Positions 1 through 11,600 of a stretch of 64,000 nt of DNA are shown piece by piece. The notes beneath the pieces are model-generated. The model ran no database searches, was not told where the DNA came from, and saw only the letters and a program-made list of their open reading frames with translations. Position numbers and translations under genes: made by a program. The stretch covers positions 30,752,001-30,816,000 of the forward strand of contig NC_065551.1 of assembly GCF_022605725.1 (NCBI RefSeq). The letters are read 5' to 3'. The stretch comes from Anthonomus grandis grandis (Eukaryota; Arthropoda; Insecta; Coleoptera; Curculionidae). The stretch's first letter is position 1; every line of letters begins with the position of its first letter.

Positions 1-491
1 TCTTCGACAACAAATACATAGATTTAATATACACTGACTTTAAAAAAGCTTCTGACAGAGTTTCTTCTGCAATATTGTTAGACAAACTAAGATATGAATT
101 TGGATTTCATGAAAATTTAATAGAATTTTTTAAGGGATATCTTTATGAGAATTATCATACATATCATATTATATATCTTTATAGGGATGTCCCCTATTCA
201 GTGAATATTAAAGGATATAAATCTCAGCCATTTATTCCAACATGTGTACCTCAGGGTTCCAATTTGGGTCCCTTATTATTTATAAATAGTATTAAAAAAG
301 TAAAAAAAAAGCAACAGATTTATTGTTTGCGGATAGTTTACAAGATAATAAAAAGCCTTGCTGACTGTTGGGAATCACAAAAAGATTTGTATATTTTCAT
401 CCAGTGGTCAATCGAGAATAAAATATACTTTAATATAGGTAGATGTGTGGTCCTTTCATATCATAGGAAAGAAAACAGTATCATCCTGTAA
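1..491 (+). pseudogene. LINE reverse transcriptase fragment (truncated by window edge)
   Basis: The + strand reads as the fingers/palm part of a non-LTR retrotransposon reverse transcriptase. It has an IYTDFKKASD stretch (usually D-F-x-K-A-F-D, motif A), then CVPQGSNLGPLLF (usually GVPQGSVLGPLLF, motif B). The catalytic YADD motif is not readable downstream, so the copy is broken. The family is Jockey/CR1-like by motif spacing; the clade cannot be decided from this fragment. It lies inside what is probably an intron of the Regnase-type gene whose last exon follows, and it is almost certainly dead. Confidence 0.75.
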
Positions 492-1823
492 CAGTACAAT
501 TAAATAATGTGTTAATTAAACGCGATTTGAGGATTTGATCAAAAATAACATAAAAATAAAATAACATTATGTACACAATATGTAAAATAATTTAGTTATT
601 CACATAAACGAATCTGGTTTTACTATTTTATTTATTTATCCTTCCACACGTGTTTCTCAACTTATATTAGCATCATCAGGGAAAGTATGAAGTAGGAACA
701 CACATTCCTTTACTAGCACATTACATAAATTACTTCATTAACGCAAATAAAATTGTGGTAAGATGAACTAGTGCATCGCAAAAACTAATAGTAACCAACC
801 AAAAAAAAACACAGCTTGCTAAAAAATAGTAGGCGAAAATAGTCTTTAGTCATTGTCAATTCTTATTTGATAAACATGTTAATTACTTGGATCGAAAATG
901 CTTAGAAATGTACAGTTGATTTTACGCAACCTTAGGTATTTGAAAAATGCTAAATTATATCTTTCTCTCTATTAAGCATTGGTCGATAGTAAATTCAGTT
1001 TTGCCTCAATTATATGAGGTCCGGTTTAATCCACTTATGAAGATACAATTGAAAAAGTGCAAATTAAATGTTTGAAAATTTTATCTTATAAACAAATATA
1101 GTTACTAACAATAAGATATAAAAATTCATTTCTAAATATCAACTTTCGAAAATAGGATAAAACAAAATGATGGGTTAGTCAGGATGTTCCTTAATCCGGA
1201 AATAGAAGAAATAAGGATGCTACTACGTGTTTCTGTTAAATTTAACTTTACGGTCTTGCTGTCTGCGGATTAAGTTTTTTGATTTGTCCCTCGCAGGCTT
1301 TAACCATCGGTAAATTTGTCCTTATCAATTTTTTTCGCAAAAACCATGAACTAAGCATGACGAATATATGGATTAAAATATAATCTCAACTGCCTGTAAG
1401 AAATCAATCAATAATTCAAGGCAGTTGAGGTTTTCTGTCTGTTACTTCTATATTGTTGAAGTTATTGATAATAAAAAACTCAATAAAATCAATAGCTCCA
1501 AACTGGATAAAGTGCTTTAAACAGGAGGTGAAATAGAAAAAGTCTAGAAAGAAAACGTGCAATATTAGTTTGGAATTTAGTTATTGAATTAGTTACGTAA
1601 CTTTTTCTTCAGTCGCGACTGCAAACAGTCGCAAAAATAGTTTTGTGGTCAAAATTAAAATCTCAATAATCCTATAAACGGTCATGTGTTTTAGAAGGAA
1701 TTAAAAACTAATTTTATTAGAAAAACAAGAAATCTTTCATCAATCAAACTTATATGCAAATTTAGTTAAATAAAAAACATTATTTTAAATAAAGGTACTA
1801 AAAGGGTGTATTTGCAATTGCAG
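492..1823. other. Intronic sequence before the Regnase-type last exon
   Basis: AT-rich non-coding sequence with stops in all frames and no recognisable domain. It ends in a normal acceptor (tttgcaattgcag) directly before the coding exon. I see no RNA gene or clear repeat boundary in it. Confidence 0.5.
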
Positions 1824-2069
1824 CAAACGGCACCAGTTAGACACATGCACCGTATGTCTAGTTCCTCGGACTCTCAATTAAACGTGTGGCCCGGGCAACA
1901 GTGGAACCCCATTGGCAACCAGGAAGATGAACGTCGCAAACTTCATTATCACTTATCCGCCATATTTCCTGAAGAGCAAGTCATTCAGGCGATGCAAATG
2001 TATCCGGACGAGACGAACGCTCAGAAAATATGCGCCGCTATTCTAGCGATGTTCTCTGCTAAAACGTAA
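1824..2069 (+). CDS. Regnase/ZC3H12-type endoribonuclease, last coding exon (partial gene)
   Basis: Eighty-one residues ending at a TAA. The block YHLSAIFPEEQVIQAMQMYP followed by DETNAQKICAAILAMF matches the conserved C-terminal domain of the Regnase (ZC3H12/MCPIP) family. These proteins are cytoplasmic PIN-domain RNases with a CCCH zinc finger that degrade mRNAs carrying 3'UTR stem-loops. The PIN and CCCH domains must be on exons left of the window. An acceptor (AG at 1822-1823) is followed by an in-phase codon; the 18 bases upstream also stay open, but the polypyrimidine/AG context favours 1824. The domain is recognised from memory of the family, not by search. An AATAAA at 2255-2260 could serve polyadenylation. 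Confidence 0.82.
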   Translation, partial: QTAPVRHMHRMSSSSDSQLNVWPGQQWNPIGNQEDERRKLHYHLSAIFPEEQVIQAMQMYPDETNAQKICAAILAMFSAKT

Positions 2070-2893
2070 TTATGGTGAGAAGTAAAAAAATGATTTGATG
2101 CACATATTGTCCCATTGACAATGGACTCCCATATTTAATAGCGATTATTGCGAGGTTAATTAATTGAGCACTGATTGGTTATTAAGAGAAATCCTATATT
2201 TATTTAACCGAATGTTCTTTATGTAGCGGACTGTAGCTACGGAATTTAAAGTTAAATAAATTCTTTGTTACTTTTTTTTGTTATAAGTCTTTAAGAATAT
2301 TTTTCTTTAATCTTTCGCAGTAACGAAAAATTAATAGGAAAAAAGTGTACTTCGTTAAGTAAGATCTTTGCTAATTAATGTAGTATGTAATATTTTTTTA
2401 CAATTTTTGTTATATTAATATTAACGTGTTCACAGAAAATGTAACGTGAGCAAACATAATTCTAATAAGTCAAACAAGCAACATCAAAATATTTTCTTTT
2501 AATTTTAGGGTTGACAAAATAATTTCGATTCCGAGCATATTAAACTTATCGTAAAGTAAAAAAGCAATAATTACATTTCTGTTCCATGTAGAATATCGTT
2601 TCATTCAACACTAATTTCGAGACATTTTATTTGTAAGGCGTTTTCATTACACACGACGTTCCTAAAACTACATTTTCATTTTTAAAGAAAGTTTATGATT
2701 ATATGAACGCATTTTTTTATGGAATTATCTATCGCAAGGAGAAAATTTAGTTAACTTTGAGTTATTTTAAATATTTATTATTCTAACCACCCATGGATCT
2801 AACGACTTCCTGAAAGTTTTTTTATGGTCAGAACTTTCAGGTGGTCATCGTATCGAAAGTTTACATATTCAATTTTTAATGAAATTTTTATAA
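2070..2893. other. 3'UTR and downstream flank of the Regnase-type gene
   Basis: AT-rich sequence after the stop codon, with a candidate polyadenylation signal AATAAA at 2255-2260. It runs up to the left end of the transposon at 2894. No ORF or RNA gene was recognised. Confidence 0.5.
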
Positions 2894-2927
2894 TTGAAGA
2901 GTGGAAATTCAAAAGGGTCTAAGTGCC
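2894..2927 (+). repeat. Left TIR of the 2.1-kb transposon
   Basis: Begins TTGAAGAGTGGAAATTC and ends in the subterminal motif GGGTCTAAGTGCC. Its reverse complement is at 4968-5001. Confidence 0.85.
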
Positions 2928-3156
2928 AAAAAAATGAAACTGAGATACTGACAAAAAAATTTATATAACATTAAAAAAACTTGGAATTTGTATTGAAATA
3001 GTTTTATTAGGCAAATTAAACAAGAATCAATAAACGTGTTATATTGTTATACACAAAACAAAAACTATCATTGAGAAAAACTAATCATAACACAAAATCC
3101 ACTAAAAGTGCCAACTATAATACACTGTCAAAAGGGTCTATGTCCAAAGGAGCCTT

Positions 3157-4522
3157 TTAATTCGATTGTGTTTTTTCTATGATATTATCATAAAACTGAA
3201 CATATTTAACAGGAATATAGTCCATCATATCTTTTAAGTTTTTCAGCTTCTCGGCTGAAATACGGTTTCTGCAGTCGAGGTCTGGAACCAATGCTACCGG
3301 AATTTCAGTCGACCTTTTTCCCTTCTTTAGAACATTACAAGTGGTCCATTCCTTGAGCTGAGAGAAGGTCTTTTTGGTTTTAACCAACGTTTTTTGCCCC
3401 TGTTCAATTTTAATCCAGGCTATTTGTGAAATTTGTAGTTTAGTCGTATTTAGATATTCGCCTGTCATGCTCTGAAAATCTTTAAAATCGTTTTTTTTTT
3501 CCATACGTAGTACATTAAAAGGTCTTTGGTGGCGTGCCTCTCTTATTTTTTTTTCTATATTTTCGAGAGTGTAGTTTTTTACGCAACAATTTTCTCTTTT
3601 CTATTTGTGCAAAATCTCTATCACAAGTGAGATATGAATGGCCACTTATCAGAAATGTTTGCTCAACCTTTTCGTAGATACCCTTAGAAACTAGGTAAAT
3701 CATCAACATTAAAATAATCTTGTTCTTGTTTTGTCATATGCAATTGTGACTCCACATGACCAAATTTTTTCTTTTAAGAAAATTTGAGTGCAAAATTACT
3801 TTTAGCAGACCAGACGCTACTTCATTTCCACCTCTCCCAGTAAGTGACTCATCCCAGAGGCACATAAATGCATCATCTGTATCTGACAAATTAATTCCGA
3901 AGTTAAAACAGGACAACTGCCGACTGTAAAACATGTCAGAATATGTTAGTGTCGGAATAAAAGCACTTGTTCTAAATCAATCGAAATAGTTTTGTCATCA
4001 CTTTCTATTGTTTGTGATTTAGCAATGTCGGTGTTCATTGTGACTCTTGCATTTTCCGCTTTACGATGATTCAATTCCAGTTTTTGCGTAACTTGTTCCT
4101 TCCTACCTCCTTGTTGTAAATCCTTCTTAAAAACCATTGAGTAATACTTATAAGTAACGATTGATTGTGGATATTTTGCATTTTACGCCAAAAACATACG
4201 ATTCAGATTTAAATCTGGACTTAGAAATTCTTTGATTGACTTATTCCGGCTGTAGTGATTTTCCTCGCGAGGAAGTTTTCTGAATATGATCCCTGACATG
4301 CTGACGAAATTCTGGCAAATACTTTTTAATTTTCGTTCCTTTACAACGTTGATCTGTGTACGTAGTATGTCCCATTTTCTTTTTTTCGTCAAGTACTTGC
4401 ACTCTTTTATGACTCAGTGCAAATATGTCAGTAAAAGTTTTTCGACAAACCTGAACATGTTGTCCACTACCATTAGGAACAGTATAAGTAATCGTACTTT
4501 GGCGACGACTTTGTTCTGGCAT
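3157..4522 (-). pseudogene. DDE-type transposase relic of an insect family I cannot name
   Basis: Several overlapping frames on the - strand join into one protein. In order: VCRKTFTDIFALSHKRVQVL; then HI.RKLPREENHYSRNKS..FLSPDLNLNRMF, split by a frameshift near 4285; an IDLEQVL stretch; FYSRQLSCFNFGINLSDT; a W-D-E-S block; VMWSHNCI, then a stop and QNKNKI; and FLISGHSYLTCDRDFAQIE. I recognise these blocks from a widespread group of insect proteins of transposon origin, whose usual form of the third catalytic block is SDNC-GQN. Here the Asp is His and a stop follows, so this copy is inactive. At least one frameshift and one stop interrupt it. Function is inferred from motif order and the TIRs. 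Confidence 0.7.
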
Positions 4523-4967
4523 ATTATACGATGTCTCCTGCGACCTACGTATATAGCTTAAATCAGTCCCAAAAGAAAAGTACCCTGCTTATCGAAATGG
4601 CTTACCTCAAGTTCAGGCGGATTTTTTGGCGGCACAAAAACACTTTTATAATTTGAATATTGTAAACCACTAATTCTGCACCTTTTTCTTTTTTTCTAAC
4701 ACTTTCAGTACCTTTTTGGCGTCTTTTTACTGCATTATCGCTCCGTTATACATTGGCACGTGCGTCCATTTTATATACTAATGACGTTAAGTGCTTGGCA
4801 CTCAGACCCCTTTAACCTAAAAAAGATACCTGCGCTTAGACCGGCTGCAGGTTTTGACGTCAGAAAATAATACAAAGGTAATACGAAAGGCACATAGACC
4901 CTTTTGTATGCTATTGGCGTTGGCACGTAGACTACTACACAAGTGTTACTTGAAATTTGCCGGCAGT

Positions 4968-5001
4968 GGCACTTAGATTTTTTTGAATTTCCACTCTTCA
5001 A
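4968..5001 (-). repeat. Right TIR of the 2.1-kb transposon
   Basis: Reverse complement of 2894-2927, identical over the outer 22 bp, with three changes in the middle and the final AAGTGCC or CTAAGTGCC block preserved. Confidence 0.85.
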
Positions 5002-7619
5002 TTAAACGTTTTGCTACAATTTTTACTATCACAAAAAGAATTTTTGAAATTACACTTTTACCTTTAGTCATTTGGTGATTTATATATAATTAACCGTTTA
5101 ATAATACGTTCATATTTTCGCTAGTGCCAGGCTTTCTTGGAATGTTAAATTATTGAATAATAAAATTGATCTAACTGCAAACAGATATATACTTTATAAT
5201 TTACTTTTTGCTGATTTCGTTTTAAAACAAATGTTGGATCGTAATCAATAACTAGAATAACCATATTGATTGGCTGGGATAGTGGTTAAAAGAAAGTGAA
5301 AAAAAAACAGAGTTTTTTGCTTATTGGTGTGACTGTAAGATAACTAACCCATTTTTGAGGTCGTCCAGTTGAGATGATTCATAAAAGACATAGTATGTTG
5401 CATAACTTTCTAATAAAATACCTGTGTTAAAGGTAATGAACAAAGTATACTAAAACTTGCATTTTTGAATTGATCACCCTTTATGAAATATAAGAAAACT
5501 TATCCAAATAATAATATTTTATTATTTACTATAATAACACCCTTCTAATGTTAATCGGTAAAAAAAAAACTTGCCTTCATATTGAAGTGCGTTGGTAAAA
5601 ACGCATCAATTTTTAATTATATTTAATATACGATTTTAGATGTTATAATAACTTAGAAATTGTAGTAAGTATTAAACCAGAATGTTAAAATGTCAAGTAA
5701 ACAATTTTCATTGTTCGTAAATATTTTTCATCGGGTTATTTTTAAGATTCTGGATTTATGATTATAATAATATTCCCATCAAGTCGATACTGTGTATCTC
5801 TAGTAAAATTGTTAAAATTTTTTAATAACTATAGTATTTAGATTTGAGTAGTTAATATTAAATGTATACGCATTTGATATTTAAATATCGTATGCGACAT
5901 ATACAGGGTGATTAAAAATTATTGTTAATGTTAAACATTTTTGTTTGTGTGCAGTTTCTGCAATTTGTAGATATTTTACTTAATACAGTTATATTTGATT
6001 GTTCGTGATTCCTAGGATTAGACCCTGTATAACTAATAAGAGAATTGATGTTATATAAACCAACTGTATCTCTAGAGCAGTTATTATTCGTTTTGTTCGA
6101 TTTTTTTGTGCCAATTATTTCGAATTTTGCTGAAAATACTCACACAAAATAAACGGAATTGTTTAATATACTTTTTGTAATGTAGGAATAATTTTATAGT
6201 TATTTCGAATAATAATACTTAGTAAGTCTGCTCTTGACTAAATAGCAAAATTCATCCACTCGCTTCTTACAAATTGGATGTTTATTTATACAATACTTTG
6301 GTTTTTTAGAGTTTTATTTTGTTGTTAACCTTTTACTATTTATTTTCTAAATAAAAAAATTATACAAACCTTATGCGTCGTTCTACTTTTTTAGCCCCTC
6401 TGTTCCAGCGTTAAAAAAAACATACAATTATATGCATAATTCTTTTTGATTTTATTACCATTAAATATATTTTACAATCATAAAATAAATTTACTAAAAA
6501 GAGTATTTGCAATAGTACGAGTTACTAAACTATCTATACACATTTATACTTGCAAGATGAGTTTAAAGAAACTATCTTTTGGCTTAAAATTATAAGCTGT
6601 ACAATAAACTGAAAAAAGTACAATATATACAATAAATAATTGAAAGCTATTATGTTTGCCTTTTTTATTCAATTTGTAATACTGCGGATTTGGCATACAC
6701 TGTTTGGAATAAAATGGTTAATATCTAGTATAACATTTTAAAGTGATTTCGTAGATATACATACAAAAAGAAAATTGCTGCTACAGCAGCTTTGTAAAAC
6801 GATATTTTTACTTTGCACTACAAAAGCGTTTGTTTAATAGGGTACTGCACGTTTTTGGCAACATAAATATATATTTGATTTAATAGATCACAATATATCT
6901 TAAAATTTTATAAAGGGCTGTGAATAGGAAGTTTTGTGATACCATTACTAATGAATTGAAATTATTTATTTAATAAGTGCGCTCCTGGCCAAATTAACTG
7001 ACTACTATGATCCATTTATTTTTCTTTAAATACCAAAGTTGCAAGCAGACATTTTATATTAATTGAATGGCAAAATTAATTTATATTATTTGATTTTCCT
7101 ATACACCCAATGCCATAGAGTGATATAAGATAAGTTCATAGATGAAAAGAAGATAAATTTTTCGATAAACTTTATTAGTACTCTTGCCGATTGATGGGTC
7201 TGAGATAAAAACGGTTAGCGATGTCTGGCTACTCGAATTCCGCAAGTCATTAAATCATAAAACATTATCTAAGCCGCACTTAATAAAAGTGCTGCTTAAG
7301 TATTCTTTCATGTCATATTTGCAAAACATCAACACTCACTGTATCGATTTTCTTAATTTGTACTGGATACCTTTAATGGTTCCTTCAAAAGCCATTTTTT
7401 AGACGAGAAAAACAAGGATCCGTGGAATAAAACATTAACCAGCTAAACTTTCAATGATCATACTGAAAATGCAGGTAAGGTGGCACAAGTAACAGGTTCA
7501 TAATTTCTTAGTGGCATCAGGAGTAACAAACGATTATAGGAAAGAGGTTATGTTGTTGCATAGTGTCAGCGAAGAATTTTTTTACATGTTCAATTCTCTT
7601 CCTGATATTCGTATTCGTT
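5002..7619. other. Intergenic AT-rich stretch
   Basis: No coding exon recognised. It lies between the converging Regnase-type and WAVE genes. The only structured object seen is the short inverted-repeat sequence at 5900-6031. Confidence 0.5.
5900..6031. repeat. Possible 132-bp MITE
   Basis: Starts TATACAGGGT and ends ACCCTGTATA, a perfect 10-bp inverted repeat. The same CAGGGTG-type end occurs on other elements in this window (9822, 50599, 40935). The short ends alone could be chance. Confidence 0.4.
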
Positions 7620-7960
7620 TGTACACCTGACGTCAATGTGTATTTGTCAACTGGGATCAAATTGCTCAAAGTATGAAGCCATTCAAATCTGCTATCACTA
7701 AATCACACAAAAACAAAATTGGTATCTTTCAAGTGTAGTCTCTTAAAACTATTCTAGATAGCAATTCAATTGAGATAAAACCTGAAAGCAAATTTCTTGG
7801 AATTTTCATCGATAAGGAGCTCAAATTTCACACACAGAGCACAGATTGACAGGTTTATAGAGCCATTTTATTCCTTTTACAAAATATTACAAAACCCTCG
7901 GTTGCTTAACCTAACCCAACATCCTACTAGCGCGTGGTTTTCCACCTTACTCAACCCAAT
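7620..7960 (+). pseudogene. LINE relic, end of the RT domain
   Basis: The + strand reads IEIKPESKFLGIFIDKELKF, which fits the V-K-F-L-G-I-x-I-D block that follows the catalytic region in Jockey/CR1-like reverse transcriptases. The flanking sequence can be read as a degraded continuation with stops. It is a dead fragment between the Regnase-type and WAVE genes. Confidence 0.5.
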
Positions 7961-8648
7961 AATCAATCGGCCCAATTCTGATGGGAAATAATATGATAAT
8001 TCTAATATAAAAGCAATCTTAAGACTCATTAAATAATAATCCTGTAATGTTGAACTTCTTTTCACAAAATAACTGTAAAAGCCCCAAAATAAAGCGCATC
8101 AGTAAAGATAAGTGATTTTTCGAAATCGAATGATGCTTCTTGTTAATATGAATTCATTGAATCACAAACCTCCCTTTTCTTTTTATGTCAGCTCTAGCAA
8201 CTCTCATACATACTATAAACATACTTCAAAATCAAGTTGAAACTCTTATAAATAACTTTTTAATTGGACACTGGTCAATGTGATCACCATTCATATTCTT
8301 AAACTTTAAAAATGCATATTTAGTGTCTATTAGCACCTAAAAAAAAAAACGAAACTTCAAACTGAACTAAATTTCCACATCCTACTATAGCGATCAAATA
8401 AATTAGTTACCATTGTCTGCACAGCAAGATTTTAATTGAAAAACCAATTTGCTTGGCTAAAATATCGAATCTAAACTATTACAGCACAATATAAGTGAAA
8501 TCTCGGATATCCGGAGCCCATGAATTATTATCAAGAAATATAAAATTAATACACACCAAATTTGCTTGGGAACACTGCAACTTAAGCGAGTGTATTTATA
8601 TGAAATTTAGTACCCCTGTTCGCTGAATTCACTGGGTTTTCTTTTATG
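7961..8648. other. Downstream flank / 3'UTR of WAVE
   Basis: AT-rich sequence immediately beyond the WAVE stop codon (which is on the - strand). It probably includes the WAVE 3'UTR. No other feature recognised. Confidence 0.4.
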
Positions 8649-11600
8649 TCACGCCGATGTCTCGTTTTCGCCCCAGCCCTCCGAGTCAGCCTCGCTGTCA
8701 CTGCCAGAGTCCGAACTGAACTCGACCGCCACTCGTCTGGCGAGTATGCTCGCCACGTCGTGGAGCCCGTTCACTCCTCGGTCGTTTTCTTGTCGTTGCT
8801 CGTTTTTCTCAACCTTTCGTAAGGTGATGCCGTCTCTTATGGCCTGTAAATAATGAGTTAAATGTAAATCACTAAAGAAAATAAAACTTTCATTTATATT
8901 TTGTAGGTTTTCCGTTCTTTTCAATTTCAATATTCAAAATAAAGCATAGTAGAAAAGAAAGTAAATAGTAGTCTTATTGTAAGTCTTAAGTTAATTATTG
9001 TATTTAAGATTAAATGAGCTTAGATTAAATATATTATGAAAGAGATCGTTAAAAGATTTATGTTCATATTTCTTCTAAATTGATATTTACTATAATAGTG
9101 ACGTAATACCCAACTAAATAAGTAACTCATTACGAATAACAGCAATACAAATGTTACTTCAATGTTAAAAAAATTTAATATATTTTAAATATGATGTAAA
9201 AAATTAGGTTTGCAAATGGTTAAAAAATATTTTTTTTTTCCTATAAGGAGGTTGTCATTGATAACACCCAATTTGAGTTTGGTAGAAGAGAACCGACTTT
9301 ATTAGTCCTTGTTGCGGAGTTTTGAGTTAAGTTATTACCACAGCATAAAGAAACCAGCAGTCGCACTCCGCTCGAAAATGTAAGCGAACAAATAGCATCC
9401 TTAGCCATGCCGCAGCCATGTTCTCCGGATGCCGAGCTCACTGTTTATCGAACTGTTTTCATAGGTGTATCGCCTAGTTCAGCGCCGTACTTAGTGACTA
9501 TTTTGATAGCGTTTTTACAAAGCGTAGCGTTTTTTATAAAAACTTTTGTGTGTTTGTTTTGTGATTTTGATTAAAATGGCTACAGAATCGCGGGGAATGA
9601 GTCGTTGTGCGGCTGTTTTATGTAAGAACAATTCAAATAATTGTGATTTGAGTTTTTTTAGTTTAAACAAAAATTCGCAGATGTTAGAATTGTTGCCAAA
9701 TATTTGTCTTAATTTATTGGCCTAAAAGTTTCTATTTGTTTTGAAATATTATTTTATTTGTATAATTAGTTTAAATCCTTAAACTACTATGTAGTCAGAT
9801 GTTAATCTAAAAGCGTTACTATACAGGGTGTTAATTAAGTATGTACCATAAATAATTTAACAGGCGATTGTTTGAGTAATTTTAAGACAAAAAGTTCATA
9901 TGAATATAGGTCCGCAAGTTCTCTGGCGGTGTTATTTATAACATTAAGGAGCTAATTTACCCCTAACATGATTAAATTTATTAGGTTCAGTGTAATCTCG
10001 AACGGGACCTGAAGAAATATTTGTGGCAAAAAAATTGGGGCACCTGAATTTTGTGCCATTTTTAATATCTTATTTGATTTACTCAAATACAACTTTTTCG
10101 TATCTTGCTTATTTTTCGAGAAAAAAAAAGTCCACTTAATTGCATATCCCTGGATCACACAAGGAATTTGGGGAAAAGTTTCTTTTGGAATTTATTATTA
10201 AGTAAGCAAGTTACGAAAAAAATTCAAGAGACAAAAAACTTTTATTTGTATAATCCACAGAACATAATAAAAATTGCACAAAAGTCAGTGGCGTATATTT
10301 TAGTTGTTGTTAAATTTTAACACCCTGTATATTGAGAACGAAGAATTTCTGGACATATGTTTGTATGAACTTTTTGTTTTAAAATTACTCAAAGAATGGT
10401 CTCTTAAATTTATGGTACATACCTAATAACCTGCACGTATTCTTCTATAATGTCGTTGTTAGATGTAGAAATGCGATGTTTATTTTTGTTTAAATATTTT
10501 GTTAATGTATGAACTTTATTAATATTAAAAAATAAATATTTGTACTATGTAGGTATTTTTATTTTACAAAATAATAATATCTAAAAAAATGTTTCTAGTC
10601 CGGCTCTAGCCAAGGCAAAAGCCGAGTGGACCGTAGCGAGTGTCAGCGGCATCCCTACTATAAGCAAATATGCCGCGCCTGCGTTAGTACACATGCACCG
10701 AACTCGCTTATTCAAGCCAATGTATTTTTATTGAATTGCGACTGCTGGTTTCTTTATGCTGTGATATTACTGTAAAACTCATTCTTCGCAAAAACTGAAA
10801 AGTAGAATTACAAACTTTTTAAAGTTAAAACTATCAAATGTCACTTATTTCAAATAATATGTACGATAAAATTTTAATAAATGAGCAATTTTTTCACTTC
10901 CATTTTTGTAATTCTTCCTTAATCGACCTGAATTATTGCTCGTCACATATTATGTAAATACTACTAGAGTCAATCCTCTTGTTTGAAAGATAAAAGCCCA
11001 GATTTAATAGTGAAAACCTCCGTACTAGAATTATGATTTTTTAACGACCTGCAAGCGTCATTTATTAGATAAAATTTAAATTATCTCCAAAAACTAGTAG
11101 TTAAAGATTTAAGACATACATAAAATGTCCTAGATTGTTATGCAGAATTTAAAAATATAATATTATAAAGAGAATATCATTTAAAGTCACAAAGTTCGCA
11201 TGTACTTTTGGTATAACCGAAAACGCCAAAACTATCAAAATATTTTAGTTGTGTTCCCCAACAATATCAATCATTTTCAGTTTCGTGTTTGTGACCCAAT
11301 ATATTCAATATTGCGGAGGGTTGTTGGGTGGGGTCAGAAATAAAACAGAAACCTGTTTACTTCAATGTCGACGTTTCGACTTATATCATCCTCAGGACTT
11401 AATTAATAGTAGGAAGTTCAACATCACGACAATCGTAAATGAGTGGTGTGTTCACATCTCTTCTGCGAGTACTTTCACATTTCCTCGTTGTTAAACGGTT
11501 CAAAAATTCCCACTTACCTTCAACAAATCATTTCTAGGATCGGCCAAAGGCGGCGCCAGTTTGCCCAACACTCGATCCTTAACTGGTGTCAATTTGGGCG

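Larger units (their letters stand above)
2894..5001 (-). mobile_element. Decayed DNA transposon with TIRs, possible TTAA-type target
   Basis: The two ends are inverted copies: 2894-2927 starts TTGAAGAGTGGAAATTC and is repeated in reverse complement at 4968-5001, with only a few internal differences over 34 bp. The right flank is TTAA (5002-5005) and the left flank ATAA (2890-2893), so a TTAA target duplication with one later change is plausible. That would suit superfamilies such as piggyBac, Kolobok or Sola3; I do not assign one. Inside, on the - strand, lies a transposase relic (3157-4522). Copies of a motif like AAAAGGGTCTANGTGCC recur just inside both ends. Length is about 2.1 kb. Confidence 0.82.
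9315..10790 (+). mobile_element. P-element-like, internally deleted transposon with THAP-domain start
   Basis: A perfect 27-bp inverted repeat starting CACAGCATAAAGAAACC is at 9339-9365 and, reverse-complemented, at 10737-10763. Similarity between the arms continues weakly outward. Flanking GTTATTAC (9331-9338) and GATATTAC (10763-10770) could be an 8-bp target duplication with one change, the size made by P elements, but the exact end of the TIR is ambiguous by one or two bases. Just inside is a short ORF with a THAP-type zinc finger start (9576-9725). Most of a transposase is missing, and a foldback element sits inside. Located in WAVE intron 7. Confidence 0.7.

Noticed and set aside
4771..5001. 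76-codon - strand ORF at the transposon end
   Set aside because: It covers only the subterminal motif array and TIR; no protein-like pattern.
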